From positions 1 to 64,000 of the forward strand of contig NZ_MKKC01000131.1 in assembly GCF_001942255.1 (NCBI RefSeq): 64,000 bases of DNA. Reading direction: 5' to 3'. Below are positions 9,631-19,141 of this stretch, piece after piece. The position numbers and the translations under genes are program-made. The DNA is from Nocardiopsis sp. CNR-923 (GTDB taxonomy: Bacteria; Actinomycetota; Actinomycetes; Streptosporangiales; Streptosporangiaceae). The notes under the pieces were generated by a model. It saw only the letters and a program-made list of their open reading frames with translations, ran no database searches and had not been told where the DNA came from. How positions within the stretch are numbered: position 1 is the stretch's first letter; each line of letters begins with the position of its first letter.

Positions 9631-9817
9631 GCGGCACTCCCGGAGGTCGTCCCGGCGATGCCGGGAAGGGAACCGACTTCGTCGGTCCCACTGTCACACG
9701 GGCGTCTGCTCTCCGGGAGGGGGTTGTCGGCTCTTCGTTGCCGCGCGCGGACCTGCGCGCCCACGGGTGCGGGACACGTGGGGCGCCGTCGGCGGATCCC
9801 GCCGAGCCGGACGCGGC

Positions 9818-10264
9818 TCAGCGTCTGCGCGGGTGCAGGCCGCTGGTGACCGCCAGCCGGTTGTAGAGGTTGATCATCGCGACGGCCGTCATGAGCGCGG
9901 CGACCTGTTCCTCGGAGAAGTGCCCGGCCACGGCGTCGTAGGTCGCGTCGGACACGCCGCCCTCGCCCATGCGCGTCATCTCGTCGGTGAGGGCCAGCAC
10001 CGCGCGTTCGGCGTCGGTGAAAACCGCTCCGGCCTCGTGCCAGGTCGACACCTGGAAGAGGCGCTGGTGGGTCTCCCCCGCGTCGAGCGCCCGGCGCGTG
10101 TGCAGGTCGACGCAGAACGCGCAGCCGTTGAGGATGGAGGAGCGCAGCTTCAGCAGCTCCAGGAGGGTGAGGTCGAGGTGCCGGCCGACCAACGCGTCGA
10201 CCTCGTCGAACTTGCCGTACACCTCGGGCAGCTTCTTGGACCATACGACACGCCTGCCAGCCAT
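9818..10264 (-). CDS. Carboxymuconolactone decarboxylase/AhpD-like protein
   Basis: The 148-residue all-helical protein carries the AhpD-type CxxC-xxx-H motif in ILNGCAFCVDLH (about residues 46-57). That motif marks alkylhydroperoxidase-like members of the CMD superfamily, which reduce peroxides or partner proteins. Length and helix pattern fit a stand-alone AhpD-like protein. The ATG has GGAGGA upstream. No ahpC is nearby, so an antioxidant role is inferred only from the motif. Confidence 0.85.
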   Translation of the reverse strand: MAGRRVVWSKKLPEVYGKFDEVDALVGRHLDLTLLELLKLRSSILNGCAFCVDLHTRRALDAGETHQRLFQVSTWHEAGAVFTDAERAVLALTDEMTRMGEGGVSDATYDAVAGHFSEEQVAALMTAVAMINLYNRLAVTSGLHPRRR

Positions 10265-10477
10265 GGGAATCCTCCGTGGGTTGTCGAGCGGCCGAGGGCC
10301 GGGTGTGGCGAACGGATTCTCGTCCTCAGTGACTCGTCAGGAGTGGCCGCCCGCTCCTGCGGGGCGCTCCGGTCGCTGACTGGGATCGGCGCCCACGCTA
10401 CCAACCGGCGGGACGCTGGCACCCGTCGCCCGGCGCCGTCGCGTGTCCGGGTGGGGCCGAGACGGGAGCAGGACCCC

Positions 10478-11113
10478 TCACGCCTCCACGCGCACGCGCT
10501 CGAAGAGGGGGGCGAGGCCGTCGAGGAAGGAGGACAGCGCCAGCTCGAAGCTCGCCTCGTCGATCTCGGCCGCGTGGTCCGGGAGGCGGTGCGCCTGGGA
10601 CAGGTTCGGGTAACGGTCCCGGTAGACGCGCACGTCGGCGTCGAAGCCGCGCGCGAAGGACTGCGTAGCCGCGCCCACCACGAGGTACTTGGTCGAGGCG
10701 CCGATCATCGTCGCGTAGCGCGGCGGCCAGCCCGCCCGCACCAGGCCCCCGTGGACCGCGTCCGCCCGGCGCAGCGCCTCCTCGCGGCGCCCCGGCCCGG
10801 CGGCGATCACCGGCACCAGGTTGGGGTGTGCGGCGAGGGCGACGCGGTAGGAACGGGCCCACCTGGTGATCCCCTCGCGCCAGTCCTCCTTCGCGAAACC
10901 GGAGACGTCGATCCCGGAGACCACCGCGTCGGCCACCGCGCCGAGCAGCTCCTCCTTGGTCCGGTAGTGGCTGTACAGGGACGCGGCCCGCACGTCGAGC
11001 TCCTCGGCGAGCTTGCGCATGGACAACCCCTCCAGCCCCTCCCGGTCGATGAGGACCAGGGCGGCGGCGCGGATGGCGTCCCTGTTCAGGATCGGCGTCT
11101 TGGGTCGGGCCAC
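10478..11113 (-). CDS. TetR-family transcriptional regulator
   Basis: The 211-residue regulator has an N-terminal TetR helix-turn-helix (about residues 12-57, with LSMRKLAEELDVRAASLYSHYRTKEELL) and a TetR_C-like ligand domain. It is divergent from the acyl-CoA dehydrogenase at 11465, with 351 bp between them, so it may control that gene. The inverted repeat at 11424-11458 is the best candidate operator. The ligand is unknown and could be an acyl-CoA. Confidence 0.85.
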   Translation of the reverse strand: MARPKTPILNRDAIRAAALVLIDREGLEGLSMRKLAEELDVRAASLYSHYRTKEELLGAVADAVVSGIDVSGFAKEDWREGITRWARSYRVALAAHPNLVPVIAAGPGRREEALRRADAVHGGLVRAGWPPRYATMIGASTKYLVVGAATQSFARGFDADVRVYRDRYPNLSQAHRLPDHAAEIDEASFELALSSFLDGLAPLFERVRVEA

Positions 11114-11464
11114 GGACGGCTCCCCTTCCTCACTGTCGCGGCGGACGTTTCACCCGCCGCCGCCCGATCATCCCACGCCCCTTCGCGTCCCGCGTCGTGG
11201 TGCGTCGTCCTCTCTCTCCCACCGCGTTGTTCGACCCTCCGATCACGGACCGGGACCGAAGGCGAGGGGCAGTGTCCGGAGAATCCGGGCAACCCCGCCC
11301 GGGAGGCGTCGTGTCCCCGCGCACGCGTTGGGGGATGAACGTTCGCCCAGCGAAGCCGGTCTTCCTTGACAGCTCACGGAACGGCCGACAGCCCCTTGCA
11401 CACCGGGCCGGTGTGGACGTACTCTCCCGTTAACCGAACAGCGTTAGGTTAACGGGAGCAGGCC
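11114..11464. other. Divergent intergenic region tetR/acyl-CoA dehydrogenase
   Basis: No gene is visible. The only clear signal is the inverted repeat at 11424-11458, immediately before the dehydrogenase start. Confidence 0.6.
11424..11458 (+). promoter_or_regulatory. Inverted repeat overlapping the dehydrogenase ribosome-binding site
   Basis: The arms CTCCCGTTAACC (11424-11435) and GGTTAACGGGAG (11447-11458) are perfect 12-bp complements around an 11-bp loop. The right arm contains the GGGAG Shine-Dalgarno of the GTG at 11465. As DNA it could be a TetR operator. As RNA the hairpin would bury the ribosome-binding site. Confidence 0.7.
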
Positions 11465-12640
11465 GTGATCGACTTCTCACTGAGCGACGAACAGCGTGCC
11501 GTCCGCGACTGGGTCCGAACCTTCGTGGAGCGGGAACTCATGCCCCTGGAGAACGAGGTCCTGCGCCGTGAGCGCGAGGGGCACGTGCCCGGCCTCACCG
11601 CGAAGGAACGCGACGGCCTGCGCGCACTGGCCCGCAAGTCGGACTTCTGGGGCGTGGAGACACCCGTGGAGTACGGGGGGATGGGCCTGGACCCGGTCAC
11701 GGCCGCGATCATCGAGATCGAACTGGGCCGCTCCTTCGTCTCATTCCGCTTCGGCGGCGAGGCGGACAACATCCTGTACCACGCCAACGACGAGCAGAGA
11801 CAGCGCTACCTGGTCCCCACGATCGAGGGCGAGCGCCGGTCCTGTTTCGCCATCACCGAGCCGGGCGCGGGATCGGACGCCAAGGCCATCCGCGCCCGCG
11901 CGGTCCGCGACGGCGACCACTGGGTGATCAACGGCGAGAAGACCTTCATCACCGGCGGCAACGAGGCCGACTTCGCGCTGGTCTTCGCCGTCACCGACCC
12001 CGACAAGGGCGCGAACGGCGGGGTGACCTGCTTCCTCGTCGACCGCGACATGGGCTGGACCTCCGAGCCCATCGACACCATGGGCGAACGCCGCCCCGCC
12101 GCCCTGGTCTTCCGCGACGTGCGCGTCCCGCACGACAACATCCTCGGCGAGGAGGGACACGGTTTCGCGTTGGCGATGCAGTGGATCGGAAAGGGGCGTT
12201 ACCTGCTCCCCGCCCGCGCCCTGGGCGGCTGTGAACGGCTGCTGGCCATGGCGATCGACTACGCCAAGACCCGGGAGACCTTCGGCGCGCCCATCGCCGA
12301 CCGCCAGGCGATCCAGTGGATGATCGCCGACTCCCAGACCGACATCGAGGCGTTGCGGCTGCTCGTCCTGCACGCCGCGTGGCAGGTGGCCGTGGGACGC
12401 GACTCACGGCACGCGCAGTCCGTCGCCAAGCTCTTCGGCGGTGTGAAGGCCAACGAGATCGTCGACCGCGTCCTGCAGATCCACGGCGGCATGGGTTACA
12501 CGCGCGAACTGCCGATCGAACGCTGGTACCGCGACCTGCGGCTGCTGCGGATCTTCGAGGGCACCGACGAGATCCAGCGCCGCACGATCGCCCGCGACCT
12601 GCTCAAGGGCCACGTCACGGTGGGCGCAACCCTGGGCTAG
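11465..12640 (+). CDS. Acyl-CoA dehydrogenase
   Basis: The 391-residue flavoprotein catalyses FAD-dependent alpha,beta-desaturation of acyl-CoA. Family signatures are clear: CFAITEPGAGSDAKA in the middle beta domain and LQIHGGMGYTRELPIERWYRD followed by IFEGTDEIQR at the C-terminus. The catalytic base is expected in or near FEGTDE. The start is a GTG preceded by GGGAG inside an inverted repeat, which suggests regulation at the start site, perhaps by the divergent TetR protein. Chain-length preference cannot be read. Confidence 0.92.
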   Translation: MIDFSLSDEQRAVRDWVRTFVERELMPLENEVLRREREGHVPGLTAKERDGLRALARKSDFWGVETPVEYGGMGLDPVTAAIIEIELGRSFVSFRFGGEADNILYHANDEQRQRYLVPTIEGERRSCFAITEPGAGSDAKAIRARAVRDGDHWVINGEKTFITGGNEADFALVFAVTDPDKGANGGVTCFLVDRDMGWTSEPIDTMGERRPAALVFRDVRVPHDNILGEEGHGFALAMQWIGKGRYLLPARALGGCERLLAMAIDYAKTRETFGAPIADRQAIQWMIADSQTDIEALRLLVLHAAWQVAVGRDSRHAQSVAKLFGGVKANEIVDRVLQIHGGMGYTRELPIERWYRDLRLLRIFEGTDEIQRRTIARDLLKGHVTVGATLG

Positions 12641-12651
12641 GCGCGGGAACG

Positions 12652-12695
12652 GGACGGGTCCCGGGGCGCGCCTCCACGCGCGGCCCGAGACCCGT
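12652..12695. terminator. Terminator-like hairpin between convergent genes
   Basis: The arms GACGGGTC and GACCCGTC enclose a further GC-rich, partly self-complementary loop. The position between the converging dehydrogenase and FKBP genes fits a shared terminator. Confidence 0.5.
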
Positions 12696-12742
12696 CTGCG
12701 TGTCCGGTCACGGCGCGAACGCGGCGCCCCGAACGCGGCGCC

Positions 12743-13114
12743 CTACGTGACGGTCACCAGGTCGACGACGAAGATCAGCGTCTCGTTCGGCTTGATGGGG
12801 CCCACGCCGGTGGATCCGTAGGCCAGGTGCGGCGGGATGACCAGCTTGCGGCGGCCGCCCTCGCGCATGCCGAGCACACCCTGCTCCCAACCGGGGATGA
12901 CCCGGCCGGCGCCGAGCTTGAAGCCCAACGTCTGGCCGCGGTTCCAGCTCGCGTCGAACTCCTCGCCCGTGGAGTGGGCGACGCCGACGTAGTGGACGTC
13001 GACGGAGCTGCCGTGACCGGCCTGCGTGCCCTCGCCGACGGTGATGTCGGTGATCTCCAGCTCCGCGGGCGGCGGGCCGTCGGGCATGTCGACGTCCGGA
13101 CGCTCAAGCGCCAT
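12743..13114 (-). CDS. FKBP-type peptidyl-prolyl cis-trans isomerase
   Basis: The 123-residue cytosolic protein is a single FKBP domain. The active-site strands VDVHYVGV, EFDASWNRGQTLGFKLGAGRVIPGW (its first residues) and the C-terminal PNETLIFVVDLV are all recognisable. It catalyses proline isomerisation during folding. I start it at ATG 13114 because GAGGGG lies just upstream and the family begins here. The frame stays open further upstream but with unconserved sequence. Confidence 0.92.
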   Translation of the reverse strand: MALERPDVDMPDGPPPAELEITDITVGEGTQAGHGSSVDVHYVGVAHSTGEEFDASWNRGQTLGFKLGAGRVIPGWEQGVLGMREGGRRKLVIPPHLAYGSTGVGPIKPNETLIFVVDLVTVT

Positions 13115-13473
13115 GGTGGTACCCCTCGTGTCTTGACTGCTCCCCTCCCTGAGGGGAAGGGGATTCTCGGATGAGTTCCCTCCCGCCAAGGGTAATGCGG
13201 GGATTCCTGGCTCGGGCCGCCCGAACGCCCGGCGGACGTGCGGGTGCCGGGCCCCGTCGCCTACCGGGTGGAAGGCGGCCGTACCAGGCGGCGCACGTCC
13301 CGACCGTGCCACGGCCAGGACCATGCTCGGCCAGATACGGTCGTCCGTCCTTGACGGAAGGCACCCGGTCCTCGGGCGCGTGGTGCGGGCGGTGGCCAGG
13401 TCGGGGCCGCGATTCCTTCCCGGCCCGAAGGCCGGAGCGTCGAAGGCCGGCGACGGACGGGCCGCACGGTGCG
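13115..13473. other. Intergenic region upstream of the FKBP gene
   Basis: No convincing gene. Close to the FKBP start there is a short run of complementary CCCCTTCC/GGGAGGGG sequence at about 13143-13163 that could form a weak hairpin in the leader. Confidence 0.4.
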
Positions 13474-14663
13474 TCAGCCGCCCGGGCCTCCGGTGGAGGC
13501 GGCGACGACGTGGCCGTGCCCCTCGACCTTGATCGGGCCGCTGTCGGCACGGACGAACACCGACTCGCCGCGCTGGAGCGTGACGCCCTGACCGACCTCG
13601 GCCACCAGATCCACCTCGCCCCGCAGCGCGAGGACCACGGTCGGGCCCTGACCGGGCAGGTGGGCGGCCATGCGCCCGGGGCCGATCTCGTGCAGCGCGA
13701 ACTCGGGAGCGGGCGGGCGGAACTCGCGACGCCCGTCCAGGAGGCGGGGCCGGCGTAGGGGATCGGCAGGACCGAGAAGTCCACCACGTCGAGCAGTTCG
13801 GGGGCGTCCACGTGCTTGCAGGTGAGTCCGGCTCGCAGCACGTTGTCCGAGCTGGCCATGACCTCCACGGCTGTGCCCCGCAGGTAGGCGTGCATGTTCC
13901 CGGCGGGCAGGTAGAGCGCCTGGCCGGGCCAGAGGGTGACCCGGTTGAGGAGCAGGGACGCCACGGCGCCGGGGTCGCCCGGATAACGGTCGGCCAGCTC
14001 GGTGAGGACCCGGGCGTGGGCGCCGCGACCCCCGGACGCGGCCCACTCGGCGACGAAATCGCCGATCAACCGCTCACGGTCCGTCTCGGGCAGGGTGAGC
14101 AGGCGGGTGAGGGCGCGGCGCAGGGCTTCGCCGGCGTCGGGGGCGGAGAGGTCGTCCCGGAGGAGGTGGGCGAGCGCGCAGTCCAGGCCCGCCAGGTCGG
14201 CGCGGGCTGCGGTGGGTTCGCGGAATCCGCACAGGGCCTCGAAGGGCTCCAGGGCCAGGAGGAGTTCGGGTTTGTGGTGGGGGTCCCGGTAGTTGCGGTG
14301 CGGCGCGTCGACGGGGATGCCCGCGCGCTCCTCGGCGGCGAAGCCCGACCGCGCGCGCTCGGCGTCGGGGTGCACCTGGAGGGACAGAGGCGCCTCGGCG
14401 GCGAGGAACTTGAGGAGGAAGGGCAGGCGCGGGCCGAAGCGTTCGGCGGTGTCGCGGCCGAGGAAGCGGCGGGGGTCGTCGGCGATGAGGCGCGGCAGGG
14501 GACTGGGACCGTCGTCGCAGTGCGCGGTGCTGGGCGCGCCGTGGTGGGCGCCCAGCCACAGCTCCGCCTGGGGCGTCCCGTCGGGCTCGGTGCCCAGGAG
14601 CCGCGGAATCGCGGTTCGCGCACCCCAGGCGTACGGTCGTACCTGGTTGGTGAGCCTGTGCAT
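13474..14663 (-). CDS. manA: Mannose-6-phosphate isomerase, class I (one frameshift)
   Basis: The product, about 395 residues, interconverts mannose-6-phosphate and fructose-6-phosphate and feeds GDP-mannose and glycan synthesis. Zinc-site and active-site motifs LSLQVHPD, YLPAGNMHAYLRG and the conserved RAGLTCKHVD are present. The last 95 residues are in another frame, with the switch near 13740-13750. One missing C in AGP(R)LLDG restores the reading, so I treat it as a sequencing deletion. It starts at ATG 14663, the first residues being HRLTNQVRPYAWG. Confidence 0.9.
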
Positions 14664-15004
14664 CGGCTCGCCGCCTTCCCGTCTGCGTGATCTCACCCCG
14701 TGGACGCTCCGGCGAGGCGGGACCAGTCTCGCGAAGCACGGCGCCCGGGTCGACCTGGCGCACCCCACTCACTGAGGTAGTGCACACCTCACCTCGCCAG
14801 GTAGGCGGGCGCCCGACAACCGCGGGGCCCGACGGCGGCCACGAAGTTACTGGGAAGTAAACCACGATCGCCGCGCTGTGAACAGCACAACGGGGTCACC
14901 TCCCCGGCGCGGGCCGGGGACGGCCTCGACACGGAAGCGACCGGCGGGCCCACGTGGGTCGTCATTCCCGGTGAGAGGCGTCGAACACACGAACTCGCCG
15001 CTGG
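14664..15004. other. Intergenic region upstream of manA
   Basis: No gene is visible. It probably holds the manA promoter. A small dyad TTACT-GGGA-AGTAA lies at 14847-14860; its role is unknown. Confidence 0.4.
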
Positions 15005-15565
15005 TCAGGGCGCACGGCGCACCTTGTCGGAGGCCTCGACCAGGCGGTCGAACATCCGCTGGCGGAGTTCGGGGTCGGGCTGGGGGAGGCCGGCGATCGC
15101 CGCCATGTACAGGCCGTCGCCCGCGCGGAGGATGATCTCGGCCAGGACGGGGTCGGCGAGCTCCTCGTGCAGGAGTTCGCCCCACCGCGTGAAGAGGCGC
15201 TGGACGAGGCCCGCGGCCTCCTCGGACAGGTCCTCCCGGCCGCGCAGCGCGGCGATGACCGCCCAGTACAGCTCGCGCTCCTCCGGACTCTGCGGCAGCG
15301 AGGTGCGCAGGAAGACGCGGACCACGCCCTCGCCCCCTTCCCGGGCCTCGCGGAACTCCTCCTCGGCCAGCGTGCCCAGTCGGTCGATCAGGCCCGTGAG
15401 CAGAGCGGTCTTGGACGGGAAGTGATAGAGGAGCCCGCCCTTGGACACCGAGGCGGCGCGGGCCACGGCCTCCAGGGTCACGGCGGAGTAGCCCTCGTCG
15501 ATGAGGATGCCCTGGAGGGCGTCGAGGATGCGGTCGCGGGTGTTCGATGCGTTCACGATTGACAC
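15005..15565 (-). CDS. TetR-family repressor of the adjacent efflux gene
   Basis: The 180-186-residue protein has a TetR helix-turn-helix (TLEAVARAASVSKGGLLYHFPSK, about residues 30-52) and a TetR_C-type ligand domain. It is divergent from a DHA2 multidrug transporter with a strong palindrome between them, the usual arrangement of local efflux repressors such as QacR or LfrR. Two GTG starts (15565 and 15556) are possible. Neither has a clear ribosome-binding site, so the message may be leaderless. Confidence 0.87.
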   Translation of the reverse strand: MSIVNASNTRDRILDALQGILIDEGYSAVTLEAVARAASVSKGGLLYHFPSKTALLTGLIDRLGTLAEEEFREAREGGEGVVRVFLRTSLPQSPEERELYWAVIAALRGREDLSEEAAGLVQRLFTRWGELLHEELADPVLAEIILRAGDGLYMAAIAGLPQPDPELRQRMFDRLVEASDKVRRAP

Positions 15566-15576
15566 TGTACCGGCCG

Positions 15577-15593
15577 GACGGTACTGTACCGTC
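15577..15593. promoter_or_regulatory. Palindromic operator between tetR and the efflux gene
   Basis: GACGGTAC-T-GTACCGTC is a perfect 17-nt palindrome, with partial repeats of the half-site on both sides (GTACCGGCCGGACGG and GTCTGGACGGTT). It lies 11-20 bp from the possible tetR starts, so autoregulation is likely. Confidence 0.75.
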
Positions 15594-15731
15594 TGGACGG
15601 TTCAAAAGTCGCGGAGTGCGTCCTCCGGTCGACCGCCCTCCCCCGCCGGGCCCGGAATCGGCGCTCCCGCCCGGCGGCACTGCGCCCTCGTGACCGTGCG
15701 GCGCGCCACCCGCGAGACCTAACGAGGAAAC

Positions 15732-17362
15732 ATGAGTTCCGCCCGCCCCATCCCCACGCTCGGCCCCCGGGGGGCCGCCCCCGGGCTCGCGGGCCCGCGT
15801 GAATGGGCCGCGCTCGCCGTTCTGGTCCTGCCCGTCATCCTGATCTCCGTCGACATGACCGTGCTCGGGTTCGCGGTTCCCCAGCTGAGCGAGGAACTGC
15901 GGCCGAGCGCGGGCCAGCTGCTGTGGGTCATCGACATCTACGGCTTCATCCTGGCCGGCCTTCTGATCACCATGGGGTCCCTCGGGGACCGTGTCGGCCG
16001 CCGCGGGCTGCTCCTGGTCGGCTCCGCCGCGTTCGGCGCGGCGTCCCTGGCAGCGGCGTTCGCACCCAACGCCGAGGTGCTCGTCGTGGCCCGCGCCCTG
16101 TTGGGTGTGGCGGGCGCCTCGCTGATGCCCTCGACCCTGTCCCTGCTCCGCAACACCTTCCTCGACGCGCGACAGCGGCTCCTGGCCATCGCCATCTGGG
16201 CGTCGGGCTTCTCTGCGGGCGCCGCGCTCGGCCCGATCCTGGGCGGGTGGCTGCTGGAGCACTTCTTCTGGGGCTCGGTCTTCCTCATCAACCTGCCGGT
16301 GATGGCGCTGATCCTGGTGTTCGTGCCGATCCTGGTCCGCGAGTCGCGCGACCCGCGGCCGGGACGGATGGACCTGCCGAGTGTCGTGCTGTCGATGGCC
16401 ACGATGCTGCCCGCCGTGTACGGGATCAAGAAGCTGGCCACGGAGGGGTTCGCGTTCGTCCCGGTCGTGTCCCTGGTGGTCGGCCTGGTCCTCGGCGCCG
16501 TGTTCGTCCGCAGACAGCTGCTCCTGGAGGACCCGCTGATCGACGTGGAGCTGTTCCGGTCCCGTGTGTTCAGCGTGGCGGTCGTCACGAACCTGATGAT
16601 CGTGTTCTCGTTGGTCGCGTCGTTGTTCTTCCTGACTCAGTACCTCCAGCTCGTGCTGGGGGTCTCGCCGATGCGCGCCGGGTACGTGCTGCTGCCGGGA
16701 CTGGTGCTGTCGGTGCTGGCGAGCTTCGTCGCCGTGCGGGCCGCGCGCCGGCTGAGCCTGGCAGCGGTGATCGGTTCGGCGCTCGTCGTGACCGCGGCCG
16801 GGTTCGCGGTGCTGGTGCTCACCTCCGAGCAGGACGCGGCGAGCGGAGTGCTGGTCGTGGCCGTGGGCTTCGGACTGATCGCCACCGGCGCCGGGTTCGC
16901 CGAGACCCTGACCAACGGGGCCATCATGTCGGCCGCCCCTCCGCGGCGAGCCGGAGCGGCCTCGGCGATCTCCGAGACGGCCTACGAGTTGGGCGGCGCA
17001 CTCGGCGTCGCGGTCCTGGGCAGCGTCCTGACCGGCTACTACCAGTCCGCGCTGACCAGCGTCGAAGGGGTTCCCGCGCCCGCCATGGACCGGGCGTCGA
17101 GACCCTGGGCGGCGCGGCCGACGCCGCGGCCGGCCTGGGCGGCTCGGTCGGCGCCGACCTCATGGACGCGGCGCGGACCGCGTTCACCGACGGCATGCAC
17201 GTCACGAGCGCCGTCGCCGCGCTGATCGTCCTGGCCGCCGCCGTCCAGGCGTGGGTGCTCCTGCGTGGGGAGACCTCCCAGGCCGTGGCGGCACGGCGGG
17301 ACGAGGCCGAAGGTCCGGTCACGCAAGCGCGTGAGCGGTCCGAGGAACGGGCGCGCGGATAA
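15732..17362 (+). CDS. MFS drug transporter, DHA2 (14-TM) family (one frameshift)
   Basis: The product, about 540 residues, is a proton-coupled efflux pump of the QacA/SmvA/LfrA type. Motif C-like and motif A-like features are visible (IDIYGFILAGLLITMGSLGDRVGRR, first part), and 14 hydrophobic helices can be counted. The final 90 residues shift frame near 17090, where one missing G restores RGVETLGG and a last helix. The ATG follows GAGGA. The divergent TetR gene and palindrome suggest substrate-induced expression. Confidence 0.88.
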
Positions 17363-17416
17363 CGCACGGGGCGCCCGTCGTCGGCCCCGGGGAACCTCTC
17401 CGGGCGACGCGTGTCG

Positions 17417-18601
17417 TCAGGGCAGGCGCACCAGCTCCACGTCGACGCCCTCCCAGCCCGGGGGCACCACGGCGTAGGCGTCGGCGAGCGCGGCTCCGCG
17501 CAGGCTGCCCGGCCGGTCATGGCCCACCGGGCGGGCGTGCCCCTCCGCCACGCGCACGGGTACGAGGCGGGTGTCGCGGTGGTGCGGGCGGACGTCGCCC
17601 TCCAGAACCGCGCGGACGGCGACCCGGCTCGGGTCCGGCCGGTCGGCCATGGCACTGACCAGCGGGACCAGCACGGTGAGAGCGGCGACGAGGGCCGCAC
17701 CGGGGTTGCCCGGCAACCCCACGAAAGCGGTGCCGCCGACACGCGCCAGCATTTGGGGGTGGCCCGGACGGCAGGAGACACCGTCCACCGTCACCGTGGC
17801 ACCGACCTCGTCCAGCACCGCGCGGAAGTGGTCGGCTGGCCCCTTGGACGACGAACCGCACACGGCGACCACGTCGGCCTCCTCCTCCGCTACGGCCGCG
17901 CGCAGGTCCTGCCGGTCGTCGCCCAAGCGGCGCACCCGCCGGACCCGCGCCCCAGCCCACCGCGCGACCCCCGGCAGGACCGGACCGATGGCGTCGCGCA
18001 CGGTGCCCTCCCCGGGCAGCCCGGAGTCAGCGATCTCGTCACCGGTGACGATGACGCTCACGCGGGGCCGGCGGACGGGCAGGGTCTCGTGTCCGAGGCT
18101 GGCGGCCAGGCCGAGCACGGCCGGGGTGACCACGGTCCCCCGTGTGAGAACGGTCTCGCCCGGGGCGGTCTCCTCGCCCGACCAGCGCACGTGCCGCCCG
18201 GGGGCGGCGTCCCCCTCGACCCGCCCCCCAGCGACCGTCGCCCGCTCGTAGGGAAGGACCGCCTCAGTGCCCTTGGGCACGTGGGCTCCGGTGGCGATCT
18301 CCACGGCCTCGCCGCGACGCAACCCCGTGTGCGCGGTGGGCGCACCGGCCAACTGGGTTCCGATCAGCCGCCAGGGCCCCTCCCCCGCCACGGCGAACCC
18401 GTCCATGGCCGAGGCGTCGTAGGCGGGCAGTCCGACCAGGGCGCGCAGGTCGACGCCGAGGACGGCGCCCAGGGCCTCCTCCAGGGGAACCTCACGCGAG
18501 GGGACGGCGAGTGCCCGGCCGAGCCGTCGCGCCGCCTCCCGGGCCTCCAGCCACGACCGCTGTGCGCCGTGCCCCGGGTCTTCGCCCTCGGTCCCGTCCA
18601 T
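17417..18601 (-). CDS. moeA: Molybdopterin molybdotransferase
   Basis: The 394-residue protein inserts molybdate into adenylylated molybdopterin, the last step of Mo-cofactor synthesis. Conserved stretches are YDASAMDGFAV near residue 70, TGAHVPKGTEAVLPYE, VSVIVTGDEI and FVGLPGNPGAA. Domain order (II/I, III, IV) and length match MoeA. I start at ATG 18601, which follows GGGAGG; the frame is open further upstream only because it crosses the tRNA cluster. It could supply cofactor to the Mo-hydroxylase at 22220-26036. Confidence 0.9.
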   Translation of the reverse strand: MDGTEGEDPGHGAQRSWLEAREAARRLGRALAVPSREVPLEEALGAVLGVDLRALVGLPAYDASAMDGFAVAGEGPWRLIGTQLAGAPTAHTGLRRGEAVEIATGAHVPKGTEAVLPYERATVAGGRVEGDAAPGRHVRWSGEETAPGETVLTRGTVVTPAVLGLAASLGHETLPVRRPRVSVIVTGDEIADSGLPGEGTVRDAIGPVLPGVARWAGARVRRVRRLGDDRQDLRAAVAEEEADVVAVCGSSSKGPADHFRAVLDEVGATVTVDGVSCRPGHPQMLARVGGTAFVGLPGNPGAALVAALTVLVPLVSAMADRPDPSRVAVRAVLEGDVRPHHRDTRLVPVRVAEGHARPVGHDRPGSLRGAALADAYAVVPPGWEGVDVELVRLP

Positions 18602-18732
18602 GCCGCCTCCCCGTCGTTCGCGCAGGTTCCCTCCATTGTTCACCCCTCGGTACGACGTCGGCGTCAACCACCGCTCACACGGCGGTGCGGGCGCGGCCGG
18701 GGCGAGGGGCACCTGCCACGCGCTGGGCCGAT

Positions 18733-18760
18733 TTGCCGTCTGCCGACTTTCCGCTAGAGT
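18733..18760 (+). promoter_or_regulatory. Promoter of the tRNA cluster
   Basis: TTGCCG (18733-18738) and TAGAGT (18755-18760) are spaced 16 bp apart and lie 54 bp before the first tRNA, fitting a principal-sigma promoter. Confidence 0.6.
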
Positions 18761-18814
18761 TCTTACCAGCAGCACGGCGGAGGCCACCGGGAACGGAGCC
18801 CAGCCAAGCAGCAA

Positions 18815-18887
18815 GCGGACGTGGCTCAGTTGGTAGAGCATCACCTTGCCAAGGTGAGGGTCGCGGGTTCGAATCCCGTCGTCCGCT
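18815..18887 (+). tRNA. tRNA-Gly(GCC)
   Basis: A 73-nt cloverleaf: acceptor GCGGACG/CGTCCGC, D-arm GCTCAGTTGGTAGAGC, anticodon stem CACCT/AGGTG with loop TTGCCAA (GCC), and T-arm GCGGGTTCGAATCCCGT. No CCA is encoded. First of three clustered tRNAs. Confidence 0.96.
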
Positions 18888-18926
18888 CGGAGGAGACGCG
18901 GGTCGCCACGGTGCCCCGCGTGTCTC

Positions 18927-18997
18927 GGTGGAGTGGCCGAGAGGCGAGGCAGCGGCCTGCAAAGCCGTCTACACGGGTTCAAATCCCGTCTCCACCT
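18927..18997 (+). tRNA. tRNA-Cys(GCA)
   Basis: A 71-nt cloverleaf: acceptor GGTGGAG/CTCCACC, anticodon loop CTGCAAA (GCA), and T-arm with GGTTCAAATC. It lies 39 bp after tRNA-Gly, probably in the same transcript. Confidence 0.95.
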
Positions 18998-19011
18998 CCC
19001 ATGCTTCACGC

Positions 19012-19088
19012 GGGCGGTTAGCTCAGTTGGTTAGAGCGCTACCTTGACACGGTAGAGGTCACAGGTTCGAATCCTGTATCGCCCACCA
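19012..19088 (+). tRNA. tRNA-Val(GAC), intact, with encoded CCA
   Basis: Acceptor GGGCGGT/ATCGCCC, anticodon stem CTACC/GGTAG with loop TTGACAC (GAC), T-arm ACAGGTTCGAATCCTGT, and CCA encoded at 19086-19088. The integrase relic lies directly downstream, and two partial copies of this gene's 3' half exist in the window (531-578 and 19996-20043). It is therefore the likely integration target. Confidence 0.97.
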
Positions 19089-19141
19089 GCATCACCACAG
19101 GACAGGTCAGACAGGTTTTCTGGCATGCCAGTGCGGACCGA

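Noticed and set aside
579..19011. The 18.5 kb between att-like site A and tRNA-Val as one genomic island
   Set aside because: Site A lies on the 5' side of the intact tRNA, opposite to where an integrated element's second att would be, and the genes between are ordinary chromosomal genes.
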